A stretch of 64,000 nt of DNA from the NCBI GenBank assembly GCA_021796215.1, contig JAJYOK010000008.1:1-64000 (forward strand), given 5' to 3'. Position numbers and translations under genes: made by a program. Origin of the DNA: Bacteroidota bacterium (GTDB lineage Bacteria; Bacteroidota; Ignavibacteria; UBA10030; UBA8401). This document shows positions 45,994 to 55,111 of this stretch, piece by piece (position 1 is the stretch's first letter; each line of letters begins with the position of its first letter). Below the pieces are notes generated by a model that had not been told where the DNA came from, ran no database searches, and saw nothing but the letters and a program-made list of their open reading frames with translations.

Positions 45994-46623
45994 TTACTTG
46001 GAATACAACTCGACAACAAGTTGTTCGTTCGCCGGCAAAGGAATGTCCGCCCGCTCCGGAACCTGCAAAAATGTTCCCAGCAAATTTGCTTTGTCTAAAC
46101 TCAGCCACGGAAGCATGGTGTTGTCTTTCATCCGCTTCATCGAGCTGTGAATAGCGTCGAGCTTTCGGCTGCGTTCGTTTACCTGAACAACATCTCCGGC
46201 ACTCAGAAGAAGCGACGGGATGTTGCACATTTTGTTGTTGACGGAAAAATGTCCGTGCCGGATAAGCTGGCGCGCCGCTTTCCGCGACGCTGCAAATCCA
46301 AGCCGGTAGATAACGTTGTCAAGACGCCGTTCGAGAGTCTTTACAAGAATCTCACCCGTTTTTCCGGTCTGTGATAACGCTTTCTCAAAATAATTCCGGA
46401 ACTGCGTTTCCATCAAACCGTAGTGGCGGCGGATTTTCTGTTTCTCGCGGAGCTGAATTCCGTATTCAGAAACTTTCTGCCGGCGTGATTGTCCGTGCTG
46501 TCCCGGCGGATAGCCGCGCCGTTCGAGTGGACATTTTTCAGTAAAACATTTTGTGCCTTTGAGGAACAACTTTTGTCGTTCACGTCTGCACAATTTACAA
46601 CTGGCATCAATATATCTTGCCAT
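45994..46623 (-). CDS. rpsD: 30S ribosomal protein S4
   Basis: A primary 16S rRNA-binding protein of 209 residues. The N-terminus has a zinc-type cysteine set (CKLCRRERQ at 9-13 and KCFTEKCPLERRGYPPG), so it is the zinc-containing form. An S4 RNA-binding domain follows (RLDNVIYRLGFAASRKAARQLIRHGHFSVNN). S4 is the translational autoregulator of this operon in E. coli; a leader site was not identified here. Confidence 0.97.
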   Translation of the reverse strand: MARYIDASCKLCRRERQKLFLKGTKCFTEKCPLERRGYPPGQHGQSRRQKVSEYGIQLREKQKIRRHYGLMETQFRNYFEKALSQTGKTGEILVKTLERRLDNVIYRLGFAASRKAARQLIRHGHFSVNNKMCNIPSLLLSAGDVVQVNERSRKLDAIHSSMKRMKDNTMLPWLSLDKANLLGTFLQVPERADIPLPANEQLVVELYSK

Positions 46624-46661
46624 TGAAGAAGAATTCCTTTTTGGTTAGTAATATTTTTTCG

Positions 46662-47075
46662 TTACACTCTTCTGCGTTTCGGCGGACGGCACCCGTTATG
46701 CGGAATCGGTGTGATATCCCGGATGATCGTCACTTCCAAGCCGGCAGTTTGTAAAGAACGAATTGCGGCCTCGCGCCCGGAGCCCGGGCCTTTCACAAAT
46801 ACTTCAACTTTTCGCAGCCCGAGATCGTGCGCTTCTTTCGCCGCTGCCTCTGCAGAAACCTGTGCGGCAAACGGTGTATTCTTCCGCGAGCCTTTGAATC
46901 CATTTTTCCCTGCAGAAGACCATGCAATGGTGTTGCCGTAAGTATCGGTCAGCGTCACGATTACATTGTTGAATGTCGCTTTGATGAACGCTTTGCCGTT
47001 GACATCAACGTGAATTTTCTTTTTCTTTTTTACGGCAGCAGGTGTGCTGCTGGTTTGTGCTGCTGGTTTTGCCAC
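46662..47075 (-). CDS. rpsK: 30S ribosomal protein S11
   Basis: A platform protein of 137 residues. The N-terminus is extended and basic (PAAVKKKKK), and the core carries [33 protein letters not shown] and the C-terminal PPKRRRV. The initiation codon is GTG. It lies between rpsM and rpsD. Confidence 0.97.
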   Translation of the reverse strand: MAKPAAQTSSTPAAVKKKKKIHVDVNGKAFIKATFNNVIVTLTDTYGNTIAWSSAGKNGFKGSRKNTPFAAQVSAEAAAKEAHDLGLRKVEVFVKGPGSGREAAIRSLQTAGLEVTIIRDITPIPHNGCRPPKRRRV

Positions 47076-47174
47076 TCTGTTTTTCCTTTCAAGCTAATTT
47101 TTCTTCTCTGCATCTTCGTGTCTCTGCGTTTTATATTTTGACTGATGAACGCTGAGGCGGGAGACGTTGAGTTC

Positions 47175-47558
47175 TTACTTCTTGGCGATCGCTTTCTTCT
47201 TCCCTGCCACTGTTTTGCGTTTACCCTTTCGCGTGCGTGAATTGGTGCGTGTGCGCTGTCCGCGAACCGGAAGCCCTTTGCGGTGACGCAAACCGCGGTA
47301 CGAGCCGATGTCCATCAGCCGTTTGATATTCATCTGCATTTCCGAACGCATCGCGCCTTCAACTTTATATTCAGCTTGAAGGAGAGTGCGAATCTCGCCG
47401 ACTTCTTCATCGGTCAATTCACCGACGTGCTTGTTCGGATCAATATTGGTTTTTTTCAGAATTTCGAGCGCTGTTGAACGACCTATGCCATAGATATAGG
47501 TTAACCCGATTTCAGCGCGCTTATTTTTTGGTAAATCTACTCCAGCAATACGAGCCAC
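47175..47558 (-). CDS. rpsM: 30S ribosomal protein S13
   Basis: A head protein of 127 residues contacting the P-site tRNA and the subunit bridge. [25 protein letters not shown] and the basic tail [20 protein letters not shown] are diagnostic. It starts with GTG, with TAGGAG 6 bases upstream. Confidence 0.97.
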   Translation of the reverse strand: MARIAGVDLPKNKRAEIGLTYIYGIGRSTALEILKKTNIDPNKHVGELTDEEVGEIRTLLQAEYKVEGAMRSEMQMNIKRLMDIGSYRGLRHRKGLPVRGQRTRTNSRTRKGKRKTVAGKKKAIAKK

Positions 47559-47586
47559 ATTTACTCCTAATGAAAATTAACTTGTT

Positions 47587-47700
47587 TTATCCTTGACGCT
47601 GCTTGTGTTTCGGATTTTTGCAGATCACTTTCACGACGCCTTTGCGACGGATGATCTTGCAGTTCTCGCACAGCTTTTTTACTGATGCCCGGACTTTCAT
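47587..47700 (-). CDS. rpmJ: 50S ribosomal protein L36
   Basis: Only 37 residues, read directly from the minus strand: [17 protein letters not shown] then [20 protein letters not shown]. The zinc ligands are C11, C14, C27 and H32, so this is the zinc-binding form. It lies 28 bases upstream of rpsM and 21 bases after infA, the standard order. Confidence 0.97.
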   Translation of the reverse strand: MKVRASVKKLCENCKIIRRKGVVKVICKNPKHKQRQG

Positions 47701-47721
47701 ACGTTTGCCTTTTTCTTCCGA

Positions 47722-47940
47722 TCACTTATAACGATAGGTGATTCTGCCTTTGGTTAAATCGTACGGCGACAACTCTACTGTTACTTTGTCACCGACTAAA
47801 ATTTTTATGTAATTCATCCTCATTTTGCCTGAGATATGAGCAAGAATTTCATGCCCGTTGTCGAGTTTCACTCTGAACGAAGCATTCGGCAGGGTTTCTG
47901 TAATCGTGCCGTCAACTTTTATTGCGTCCTGCTTTGCCAT
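47722..47940 (-). CDS. infA: Translation initiation factor IF-1
   Basis: A 72-residue OB-fold factor that blocks the ribosomal A site during initiation. It reads [39 protein letters not shown] and ends KGRITYRYK. It lies 5 bases after map. Confidence 0.97.
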   Translation of the reverse strand: MAKQDAIKVDGTITETLPNASFRVKLDNGHEILAHISGKMRMNYIKILVGDKVTVELSPYDLTKGRITYRYK

Positions 47941-47945
47941 CTCAG

Positions 47946-48704
47946 TCAGTGTGTCAGAATTTCTGCGTTGTCTTTTCGAACAACAACAGTGTGCTCGAAA
48001 TGAGCCGACGGCTCTGCATCGAATGTCTGTACCGTCCAGCCGTCTTCCGCAATGCGGACTTTGTATGTTCCGGCATTGACCATCGGTTCAATTGCCAGCG
48101 TCAATCCTTCTTTCAGCTTCATTCCGGTCTTCGCTTTGCCGAAATTCGGCACCGCCGGATCTTCGTGCAACTCGCTTCCGACGCCGTGCCCGACAAGATC
48201 GCGAACGACAGAAAAACCTGCCGCCTCAACATGCTCTTGCACCGCCGCAGAAATATCGTGCAGATAATTTCCTGCGACAGCCTGTTCAATTCCTTTTGCG
48301 AGAGACTCCTGCGTTACTTTCATGAGCCGCTCTTTTTTTTCTGAAACCTTACCGACAGCGAATGTTGCGGCTCCGTCTCCGTAATAACCGTTCTTTCGAA
48401 CGCCAACATCTATTGAAATGATTTCTCCTTCGTGCAATGTCCGGGCGCCCGGAATGCCGTGAACAACTTCATCGTCAATCGAGGCGCAAATCGTTGCAGG
48501 AAAAAGATTGAACCGATCCCGACCGTAACCTTTGAATGCCGGTTCGCCGCCGTTGCTGCGGATGAAATCTTCTGCCACTCGATCCAGTTCCTGCGTTGTG
48601 ACTCCGGGTCGGACCTGCGATTCCAGCAATCTTAACACCTCCGCAACTATTTTGCTGCTTTCGCGGATAAGGGCAATTTCATGTTCGGTTTTCGTTTTAA
48701 TCAT
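47946..48704 (-). CDS. map: Methionine aminopeptidase, type I
   Basis: Removes the N-terminal methionine from nascent proteins. The 252 residues include the five metal ligands: D and D in SIDVGV and [10 protein letters not shown] in [12 protein letters not shown] in LAIEPMV and E in AHFEHTVVV. The gene sits between secY and infA without adk, which E. coli-like orders also lack but many Gram-positives include. Confidence 0.96.
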   Translation of the reverse strand: MIKTKTEHEIALIRESSKIVAEVLRLLESQVRPGVTTQELDRVAEDFIRSNGGEPAFKGYGRDRFNLFPATICASIDDEVVHGIPGARTLHEGEIISIDVGVRKNGYYGDGAATFAVGKVSEKKERLMKVTQESLAKGIEQAVAGNYLHDISAAVQEHVEAAGFSVVRDLVGHGVGSELHEDPAVPNFGKAKTGMKLKEGLTLAIEPMVNAGTYKVRIAEDGWTVQTFDAEPSAHFEHTVVVRKDNAEILTH

Positions 48705-48726
48705 TAAAAAATATTGAGCGTTTTTA

Positions 48727-50070
48727 TTATCCTCGTCCGATACGTCCGCGAATTTTACCGCTCTTCATAAATCCATCATAATGGCGCATCAAAAGATGCG
48801 ATTCAATTTGCTGCAAAGTATCAAGCGCCACGCCGACAATAATAAGCAAACTTGTTCCGCCGAAGAACGATGCGAAGCTCGATGTTACACCGAACCGCAC
48901 CATGAATGCGGGCAAAATTGCAATCACGGCAAGAAAGAATGACGCCGGCAGCGTGATCTTTGTCAGAATATTATCAATAAAATCTGACGTGTTTTTCCCT
49001 GGGCGGATGCCGGGAATAAATCCGCCTTGCTTCTGCATATTGTCCGCAACATCTTTCGGATTGAATGCAATGGCGGTGTAAAAATATGTGAAGAACACGA
49101 TCATCAGCCCATAGATGAACGAGTAGGTGAATGATGTGTACTGAAAATATCCGGCAATTGATGCAACAAAGTCGCTGTTCGGAAAGAATGACAACACGGT
49201 GCTCGGAATAAACATAATGGACTGCGCGAAAATAATCGGCATCACGCCCGCAGTATTAACGCGCATCGGAATATATTGCGTGACCCCGCCGTACACTTTT
49301 CTCCCGACAACGCGTTTTGCATATTGCACAGGAATTCTTCGCGTTCCCTCCGTCACCAGCACGACGCCGGCAACAATGAGAATCATCAACGCCCAAATAA
49401 TCAATTCAACAATAATTGGGCGCGCACCGGAACCTACTAACTGAAACTCATCCAGCAACGCATGGGGAAACCGCGCTATAATACCGATGAAGATAATAAG
49501 CGAAATTCCGTTGCCGATACCACGGTCGGTAATTTGTTCGCCGAGCCACATCATAAAAATTGTACCCGTCGTCAGAATAATAATTGTGCTCAACGTGAAA
49601 CCGATGCCTTGCACCGCTGCCGGCACAATCGGAACACCGCCCGCATTCAAGCTTATGAGACGTACACTCACACCCCAGCCTTGAAGCGCCGCGATGAGCA
49701 CTGTTCCGTAGCGTGTCAACTGCGTAATTTTCTTTCTGCCGTTCTCACCTTCCTTCTGCAATTTCTGGAAGTAGGGAACAACTGCGCCGAGCAATTGGAT
49801 GATAATTGAGGCGCTGATGTACGGCATGATACCTTCAGCAAAAATAGCCGCATTGCTGAATGCACCGCCGACGAACAAATCGTATAAACCGAACAATGTG
49901 TTCGATGCCTGATTTCGCATTGACTCGGCAAGCACTGTCGCATCAACGCCCGGCAGTGTAACGTGTGCACCGATGCGCACAACGATCAGGAGTCCTGCGG
50001 TGAACAACACACGTGTCCGCAGTTCCTGAATTTTGAAAATGTTTCGAATATTTTCGTTAAATCTGCTCAT
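48727..50070 (-). CDS. secY: Preprotein translocase subunit SecY
   Basis: The channel subunit of the Sec translocon in the inner membrane, needed for export of all the signal-peptide proteins in this window. The 447 residues contain about ten hydrophobic segments, with family blocks GIMPYISASIIIQLL, YFYTAIAFNPKDVADN and the C-terminal LMRHYDGFMKSGKIRGR. It follows rplO by 14 bases. Confidence 0.97.
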   Translation of the reverse strand: MSRFNENIRNIFKIQELRTRVLFTAGLLIVVRIGAHVTLPGVDATVLAESMRNQASNTLFGLYDLFVGGAFSNAAIFAEGIMPYISASIIIQLLGAVVPYFQKLQKEGENGRKKITQLTRYGTVLIAALQGWGVSVRLISLNAGGVPIVPAAVQGIGFTLSTIIILTTGTIFMMWLGEQITDRGIGNGISLIIFIGIIARFPHALLDEFQLVGSGARPIIVELIIWALMILIVAGVVLVTEGTRRIPVQYAKRVVGRKVYGGVTQYIPMRVNTAGVMPIIFAQSIMFIPSTVLSFFPNSDFVASIAGYFQYTSFTYSFIYGLMIVFFTYFYTAIAFNPKDVADNMQKQGGFIPGIRPGKNTSDFIDNILTKITLPASFFLAVIAILPAFMVRFGVTSSFASFFGGTSLLIIVGVALDTLQQIESHLLMRHYDGFMKSGKIRGRIGRG

Positions 50071-50084
50071 GAGATGTCGTTAAA

Positions 50085-50570
50085 TTATTTCGCAGGAGCC
50101 GCAACAGACTGTTGCAATTCTTTCACCGTGCCGCCTGCGGCGGTAATTTTCTCAACGGCAGATTTACTGAATTTGTGTGCCGAAACATTGAGCTTCGCTT
50201 TCAGTGAACCGTTGCCGAGAATTTTTACCAATTCTGCTTTCTTGGAAACCACACCTGCTTCATATAACACTTCCGGCGAAACCGTGTCTTTGATTTTTCC
50301 TTCTGCCGCAAGTTTTTCCAATGTTTCAACATTCACTACACGATATTCTACTCTAAATGGATTCGTAAAACCGAATTTCGGAAGACGGCGCGTTAACGGC
50401 ATTTGTCCGCCTTCGAATCCGCGTTTGAAACCGGAACCGGAACGTGAATGCTGGCCTTTATTGCCGCGCGTTGCTGTTCCGCCGTGACCCGAACCTTGAC
50501 CGCGTCCGATGCGTTTTGTTTTTCTTCGCGAACCTTTCGCGTACCGTAAGCTGCTCAGTGTAACTGTCAT
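50085..50570 (-). CDS. rplO: 50S ribosomal protein L15
   Basis: A late-assembly large-subunit protein of 161 residues. The glycine/arginine-rich extension RIGRGQGSGHGGTATRGNKG near residue 20 threads into 23S rRNA; the globular C-terminal half carries GGTVKELQQS. It lies between rpmD and secY. Confidence 0.97.
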   Translation of the reverse strand: MTVTLSSLRYAKGSRRKTKRIGRGQGSGHGGTATRGNKGQHSRSGSGFKRGFEGGQMPLTRRLPKFGFTNPFRVEYRVVNVETLEKLAAEGKIKDTVSPEVLYEAGVVSKKAELVKILGNGSLKAKLNVSAHKFSKSAVEKITAAGGTVKELQQSVAAPAK

Positions 50571-50619
50571 GAAAATTTCCTCTGCTTATATCGCTGCGCT
50601 GAAATAAATCTGCGGCGCA

Positions 50620-50808
50620 TTACTTCACTTCTTCCACTTTCACAAGATGCCGCACCGCTTTCACCATTCCGCGAATTTGCGGTGTGTCCGTATGAATGAC
50701 AGAATAATTCGGTCTGCCAAGACCAAGTGCTTTAATTGTGCGTTTGTGTGCTTCGAGCGTATGAATCACGCTTCGAATTTGAGTAATCTTAATTTTATGC
50801 GCTGCCAT
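50620..50808 (-). CDS. rpmD: 50S ribosomal protein L30
   Basis: A 62-residue protein of the usual short bacterial form: KIKITQIRSVIHTLEAHKRTI, ALGLGRPN and RGMVKAVRHLVKVEEV. It sits 17 bases after rpsE. Confidence 0.95.
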   Translation of the reverse strand: MAAHKIKITQIRSVIHTLEAHKRTIKALGLGRPNYSVIHTDTPQIRGMVKAVRHLVKVEEVK

Positions 50809-50825
50809 AATAATGTATTGCCGTG

Positions 50826-51329
50826 TTAGTTCTGAAATAATTCCTGGACTGAAAGCCCGCGCGATTCCGCCGTTGACTGTGCATCACGAAGACTTAAAAG
50901 TCCTTGCAATGTCGCTTTCACAACATTATGCGGGTTTGCTGAGCCCATTTGTTTCGTCAATATGTCACGCACGCCGGCAGATTCGAGCAGCGCACGAACA
51001 CCGCCGCCGGCAATTAATCCTGTTCCGGGAGACGCTGGTTTCAAAAGAACTCTTCCTGCACCGAACTTTCCAATAACCTCGTGCGGAATTGTACCGTTCA
51101 CAATCGGGACTTTGACAACATTTTTCTTTGCATCGTCAACGCCTTTGGAGATTGCATCGGCAACTTCGTTCGCCTTGCCGAGTCCGATTCCGACATGTCC
51201 GTTCCCATCGCCGACAACGACAATGGCATTGAAACTGAACCGCCGTCCGCCTTTCACCACTTTTGCGACTCGGTTAATGTGAACCAGTTTGTCTTTTAAC
51301 TCAAGCTCGCTTGCTTTAATGCGTGCCAC
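50826..51329 (-). CDS. rpsE: 30S ribosomal protein S5
   Basis: A body protein of 167 residues involved in mRNA entry and decoding fidelity. The double-stranded RNA-binding half reads [19 protein letters not shown]; the C-terminal half reads [19 protein letters not shown]. The start codon is GTG, with CGGAG 5 bases upstream. Its usual neighbour rplR is 222 bases away because a tRNA gene and AT-rich repeats intervene. Confidence 0.97.
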   Translation of the reverse strand: MARIKASELELKDKLVHINRVAKVVKGGRRFSFNAIVVVGDGNGHVGIGLGKANEVADAISKGVDDAKKNVVKVPIVNGTIPHEVIGKFGAGRVLLKPASPGTGLIAGGGVRALLESAGVRDILTKQMGSANPHNVVKATLQGLLSLRDAQSTAESRGLSVQELFQN

Positions 51330-51342
51330 GTATACTCCGAAT

Positions 51343-51380
51343 AAAAATTAAAAGTGAAAAATTAAAAACGAAAAATTAAG
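51343..51380. repeat. 14-base AT-rich tandem repeat
   Basis: Three consecutive units, AAAAATTAAAAGTG, AAAAATTAAAAACG and AAAAATTAAG, lie between rpsE and tRNA-Gln. TTAAGAAT at the end of the array is repeated inverted as ATTCTTAA at 51425-51432, so the array and the tRNA 3' flank can fold together. Confidence 0.65.
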
Positions 51381-51442
51381 AATTATCGCCGCCAAAAACC
51401 TGATATTTAATTTCTCAATTATCATTCTTAAACGTACCTTCG

Positions 51443-51513
51443 CTGTCGGGAGAGGATTCGAACCTCTACAGACGCCTCCAAAGGGCGTTGTCCTGCCATT
51501 AGACGACCCGACA
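51443..51513 (-). tRNA. tRNA-Gln (anticodon TTG)
   Basis: A 71-base cloverleaf on the minus strand. The acceptor stem TGTCGGG pairs with CCCGACA; the D arm contains GTCTAATGGCAGGAC; the anticodon loop CTTTGGA presents TTG; the T arm carries GGTTCGAATCC. The discriminator is G, as expected for glutamine, and CCA is not encoded. It lies inside the ribosomal operon between rplR and rpsE, in the same direction, so it would be released from the operon transcript by RNases P and Z or have its own promoter. Confidence 0.95.
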
Positions 51514-51551
51514 ATATTCGGCTGTCGTGTTCGGCGCATCCCAACTGGCGG

Positions 51552-51920
51552 TTAAAATTTCAAGCCGCCTTCTCGCGCGCCGTCGGCAAAAGCTTTTACC
51601 CTGCCATGATAGAGATAACCGCCGCGATCGAACACGACGTGCTTGATATTTTTCTCCAGCGCTTTCTTTGCAAGCAATTTTCCCACGATGACGCTCTTAG
51701 AAACTTTGCTCTTCGCGGCTTTAATTTCTTCTTGTAGTTCTTTCGAAAGCGACGATGCCGCGGCAAGAGTAGTGCCGGTTGTATCGTCAATAATTTGGCC
51801 AAAAATATTATTCAGGCTGCGGTACACGCTGAGACGCGGGCGTTCAGTCGTGCCGGTAATCCGTTTACGGATGTGCTGCTGAATTTTCTTTCGCCGCAAT
51901 GTAGCATTTTTGTTGATCAT
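51552..51920 (-). CDS. rplR: 50S ribosomal protein L18
   Basis: Binds 5S rRNA in the central protuberance. The 122 residues read [38 protein letters not shown], and end [25 protein letters not shown]. It is followed by tRNA-Gln rather than directly by rpsE. Confidence 0.97.
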   Translation of the reverse strand: MINKNATLRRKKIQQHIRKRITGTTERPRLSVYRSLNNIFGQIIDDTTGTTLAAASSLSKELQEEIKAAKSKVSKSVIVGKLLAKKALEKNIKHVVFDRGGYLYHGRVKAFADGAREGGLKF

Positions 51921-51954
51921 AACGTTCTTACTTCACCAATTGAACATCGGTACA

Positions 51955-52506
51955 TTATTTTGTGCCGCTCGACGCAGCAGTTTTTCCTGCTTTACGGCGG
52001 ATGTATTCGCCTTCATACTTAATTCCTTTGCCTTTGTACGGCTCCGGCGGACGCAGTGATCGAATTTTTGCTGCCACCAAACCGACCAACTGTTTGTCAC
52101 TTCCGCTAATCATAATACTGGTTTGAGTGGGTGCTTCCAGTTTAATATCATCCGGAGCGCGAAATACGATCGGATGAGAATAGCCGAGCGCAAGCTGTAG
52201 AACTTTTCCTTTCATTTCCGCACGATAACCAACGCCGACAAGCTCGAGTTTTTTTGTATAGCCTGCCGTCACGCCTTTGATCATGTTGGCGATCAAAGCA
52301 CGAAACAATCCGTGCAATGCGCGATGTTCTTTCACATCACTCGGGCGCGTGACAAGAACTTCTTCGCCTTTCACTTCTACAGTAATGTCGGGATGAATCG
52401 CCGTGTTGAGCGTTCCTTTTGTTCCGCTCACTTTCACTGCTCCGTTTTTGATTTCCACTTTCACGCCCTTCGGAATCGGGACGGGCTTTCTTCCAATTCG
52501 TGACAC
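51955..52506 (-). CDS. rplF: 50S ribosomal protein L6
   Basis: A 183-residue two-domain protein at the base of the L7/L12 stalk. SRIGRKPVPIPKGVKVEI opens it, and GLVAAKIRSLRPPEPYKGKGI is the conserved C-terminal block. The start is the GTG with TAAGGAG 7 bases upstream; the longer frame from an upstream ATG would add nine unrelated residues. Confidence 0.97.
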   Translation of the reverse strand: MSRIGRKPVPIPKGVKVEIKNGAVKVSGTKGTLNTAIHPDITVEVKGEEVLVTRPSDVKEHRALHGLFRALIANMIKGVTAGYTKKLELVGVGYRAEMKGKVLQLALGYSHPIVFRAPDDIKLEAPTQTSIMISGSDKQLVGLVAAKIRSLRPPEPYKGKGIKYEGEYIRRKAGKTAASSGTK

Positions 52507-52542
52507 TGTATGCTCCTTAAAACTCCAATTCAAAAATAAAAT

Positions 52543-52938
52543 TTACCACACAAAGCACATGACTTCGCCGCCGAGATGTTCTTTCAGCGCCTGTTTGTTT
52601 GTCATGATACCTTTTGATGTCGAAATAATTGCGACACCTAATCCATTGTTGACACGCGGCAAATCATCGGCAGAGCGGTACCGGCGAATGCCCGGACGGC
52701 TGACACGGCGTAAGCCTGTAATAACACTCTGTCCGTTGTAATATTTTAATTGAATCCGAATCACGCCCTGCTTTTCATCTTCGACCATCGCATAATTCGT
52801 GATGAGCTTTTGTTCGTGAAGAATGCGCGTGATTTCTTTTTTCAGATTCGACGCCGGAATATCAACGCGCTTGTGATGTGCGCGAACCGCATTGCGAAGC
52901 CGAGTAAGATAATCTGCGATTGGATCAGACATTGACAT
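52543..52938 (-). CDS. rpsH: 30S ribosomal protein S8
   Basis: A primary 16S rRNA binder of 131 residues, the spc-operon regulator in E. coli. It reads DPIADYLTRLRNAVRAHHKRV, STSKGIMTNKQA and GGEVMCFVW. AGGAAGG lies 9 bases before the first of two in-frame ATGs, favouring the first. Confidence 0.97.
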   Translation of the reverse strand: MSMSDPIADYLTRLRNAVRAHHKRVDIPASNLKKEITRILHEQKLITNYAMVEDEKQGVIRIQLKYYNGQSVITGLRRVSRPGIRRYRSADDLPRVNNGLGVAIISTSKGIMTNKQALKEHLGGEVMCFVW

Positions 52939-52981
52939 TGAACATTACCTTCCTAAAAAATCATTGCAATGATATACTGAA

Positions 52982-53167
52982 CTACCAGCTTGCTTTCAGC
53001 ACGCCGGGAATTTTTCCTTCCAGCGCCATCGAACGGAAGCACATTCTGCAAACGCCGAACTTGCGGATATAGGCACGGGGCCTTCCGCAAATGGTGCAGC
53101 GATTATGCTGACGCGTTTTGAATTTCGCCTTCCTTTTTGCTTTCACAACCATTGCTAAACGTGCCAC
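52982..53167 (-). CDS. rpsN: 30S ribosomal protein S14, zinc type
   Basis: The short, 61-residue zinc-binding form (type Z). The ligands are C24 and C27 in CTICGRP and C40 and C43 in CRMCFR. It starts with GTG, with AGGAG 5 bases upstream, and lies between rplE and rpsH. Confidence 0.97.
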   Translation of the reverse strand: MARLAMVVKAKRKAKFKTRQHNRCTICGRPRAYIRKFGVCRMCFRSMALEGKIPGVLKASW

Positions 53168-53180
53168 AACAACTCCTGTT

Positions 53181-53846
53181 TTATCGTTGAATTTGTTCGC
53201 GTTTCACGAACGGCATTCCGAATCCTTTCAGCAGTTCCATTGCTTCAAGGTCCGTTTTCGCCGTTGTTACGAACGTAACATCCATTCCGCTCAATCGCGT
53301 TACTTTATCAGCGTCAATTTCACGGAAAATAATTTGCTCTTTTATTCCCAGCGTATAATTTCCGCGGCCGTCAAAAGATTTATCCGACACACCCCGGAAA
53401 TCTCGGATCTGCGGCATGGCAACACTGACTAACCGATCAAGAAATTCGTACATCTTTCTCGAACGCAGTGTTACACGTGCACCGATTGGAACTCCCTGGC
53501 GCAATTTGAAATTCGAGATCGCTTTTTTCGCTTTGGTGATTGCAGGTTTCTGTCCCGTAATCGCCGCCATCTCTTGCGCTGCAATTTCCAAAAGCTTTGC
53601 ATCCTGCGTCGCCATCCCGATTCCGCTGTTCACGGAAATTTTTTCGAGACGGGGAACCTGCATGATGCTTTTATAGGAAAAGCGTTTCATCAACGCAGGG
53701 ACAATTTCTTTTTTGTACAGTTCGAAGAGGCGGGGTGAAGCGCCTTTCTCCTGCTTGTGAGAAGCTTTAGCTTCCTTCGATTCCGTTTTCTGTGATGCTT
53801 TTTTTTCTTTTTCTTTTGCCATAGCTGTGTTATCAGTGTGTGCCAT
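53181..53846 (-). CDS. rplE: 50S ribosomal protein L5 with basic N-terminal extension
   Basis: L5 contacts 5S rRNA and the P-site tRNA. The core ([18 protein letters not shown] to the end) is normal at about 180 residues. Before it are about 40 residues rich in Lys, Glu and Ser ([20 protein letters not shown]), with no start codon between them and the core. So the extension is real if the frame is correct. Neither candidate ATG (53846 or nine codons later) has a Shine-Dalgarno site. Confidence 0.94.
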   Translation of the reverse strand: MAHTDNTAMAKEKEKKASQKTESKEAKASHKQEKGASPRLFELYKKEIVPALMKRFSYKSIMQVPRLEKISVNSGIGMATQDAKLLEIAAQEMAAITGQKPAITKAKKAISNFKLRQGVPIGARVTLRSRKMYEFLDRLVSVAMPQIRDFRGVSDKSFDGRGNYTLGIKEQIIFREIDADKVTRLSGMDVTFVTTAKTDLEAMELLKGFGMPFVKREQIQR

Positions 53847-53876
53847 GTTATTCGCATAGCACCGATGGATGTAAGC

Positions 53877-54200
53877 TTAAAACATTTCGCCGCAATTGCG
53901 GCAAATTCTCATCGTTGTTTTTTTGCCGGACGCTGCATCAGTAACATGCTTATGACCAATACGCGTCGGTGCGCTGCATTTCGGGCATTTCACCATCACG
54001 TTCGATGCGTGGATTGGCGCTTCCTTCTGCACGACACCGCCCTGTGGATTTTGCTGCGACGGCTTTGTGTGCCGCTTGATCATATTCACGCCTTCAATGA
54101 TGATCCGGTTTGTTGCGGGAAATACTTTTAATACTTTCCCTTCTTTGCTGAGATAGTTGCCGGTTTTGACAACGACTGTATCATTTTTATGAACATGCAT
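53877..54200 (-). CDS. rplX: 50S ribosomal protein L24
   Basis: An assembly initiator of 107 residues. The KOW motif is near the start (KNDTVVVKTGNYLSKEGKVLKVFP). Two cysteine pairs, CPKC and CRNC, in the C-terminal half give a zinc-type L24. The ATG at 54200 is preferred to a TTG two codons earlier. Confidence 0.96.
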   Translation of the reverse strand: MHVHKNDTVVVKTGNYLSKEGKVLKVFPATNRIIIEGVNMIKRHTKPSQQNPQGGVVQKEAPIHASNVMVKCPKCSAPTRIGHKHVTDAASGKKTTMRICRNCGEMF

Positions 54201-54220
54201 AATCAAACTCTTTGATAAAG

Positions 54221-54589
54221 TTATAATACTTCAGGTGCAAGCGAGACAATCTTCATGAATTGTTTTTCCCGCAGTTCGCGCGCAACAGGACCGAAGATGC
54301 GTGTTCCACGCGGTTCGTTTAGCGGAGTGATCAACACAACGGCATTCTCATCAAACCGAATAAAGGAACCGTCTTTGCGGCCGACTTCTTTTTTTGTCCG
54401 GACAACAACGGCGCGGGAAACTTCGCCTTTCTTCACTCCGGCTCCCGGAATAGCCGACTTTACAGACACCACGACCAAATCGCCGACACTGGCGTACCGG
54501 CGGTCATGACCGCCAAGAACACGGATGCAGCGCACTTTTTTCGCGCCTGAATTATCCGCCACTACGAGATTCGTTTCTTCCTGAATCAT
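54221..54589 (-). CDS. rplN: 50S ribosomal protein L14
   Basis: A 122-residue protein at the subunit interface contacting 16S helix 44. [38 protein letters not shown] and [14 protein letters not shown] are the standard blocks. Confidence 0.98.
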   Translation of the reverse strand: MIQEETNLVVADNSGAKKVRCIRVLGGHDRRYASVGDLVVVSVKSAIPGAGVKKGEVSRAVVVRTKKEVGRKDGSFIRFDENAVVLITPLNEPRGTRIFGPVARELREKQFMKIVSLAPEVL

Positions 54590-54609
54590 GACATACTCCT
54601 GAGGATCAA

Positions 54610-54870
54610 TTACTTTGCCTTTGTGACAACTTCAACCAGGCGCCAGCGTTTCATTTTGCTGAGAGGCCGGGTTTCCATGATTTTCACCGTATCGCCGACT
54701 GCCGCTTCGCCTTTTTCATCGTGCGCCATCAGCTTTGATGTCTGACGGAAATATTTCTTGTACAATTTGTGCGGCACGCGCCGTTCAATCGCGACGACAA
54801 TGCTTTTCGCCATTTTCGCGCTGACAACTTTTCCAACGCGTGTTTTGCGCCGGGTCGTTCGGTTATTCAT
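54610..54870 (-). CDS. rpsQ: 30S ribosomal protein S17
   Basis: An 86-residue 16S rRNA-binding protein: [61 protein letters not shown]. The start is the internal ATG at 54870, which overlaps the rpmC stop by 8 bases and has GGAGAG upstream; a longer frame from 54900 has no binding site and unusual residues. Confidence 0.95.
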   Translation of the reverse strand: MNNRTTRRKTRVGKVVSAKMAKSIVVAIERRVPHKLYKKYFRQTSKLMAHDEKGEAAVGDTVKIMETRPLSKMKRWRLVEVVTKAK

Positions 54871-55096
54871 TCGTCGTGCTCTCCGTTCCCGATGCGGCAA
54901 CCGCCGCTTTCGTTTTGCGTTCTGTTAATATCGTTCTCATCCGGGCAATATCCCGGCGGATGTGACCGATTTCAGCAGTGTTATCAATCTGCTTGGTCGC
55001 TTTTTGGAATTTCATGTGAGCAAGATTTTCCTGCTCTTCGATAATTCTCTTCTCCAATTCGACATCAGAGAGTTGACGGACTTCAAATGCTTTCAT
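54863..55096 (-). CDS. rpmC: 50S ribosomal protein L29
   Basis: A two-helix protein near the exit tunnel. The 77 residues include [21 protein letters not shown] and [16 protein letters not shown], plus a short disordered tail ([14 protein letters not shown]). Its stop overlaps the rpsQ start. Confidence 0.95.
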   Translation of the reverse strand: MKAFEVRQLSDVELEKRIIEEQENLAHMKFQKATKQIDNTAEIGHIRRDIARMRTILTERKTKAAVAASGTESTTNE

Positions 55097-55111
55097 AGAA
55101 TCGTACTTGAA

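Noticed and set aside
51348-51539. 63-codon minus-strand frame covering tRNA-Gln
   Set aside because: It overlaps the tRNA and the AT-rich tandem repeat and is a translation of repeat sequence.
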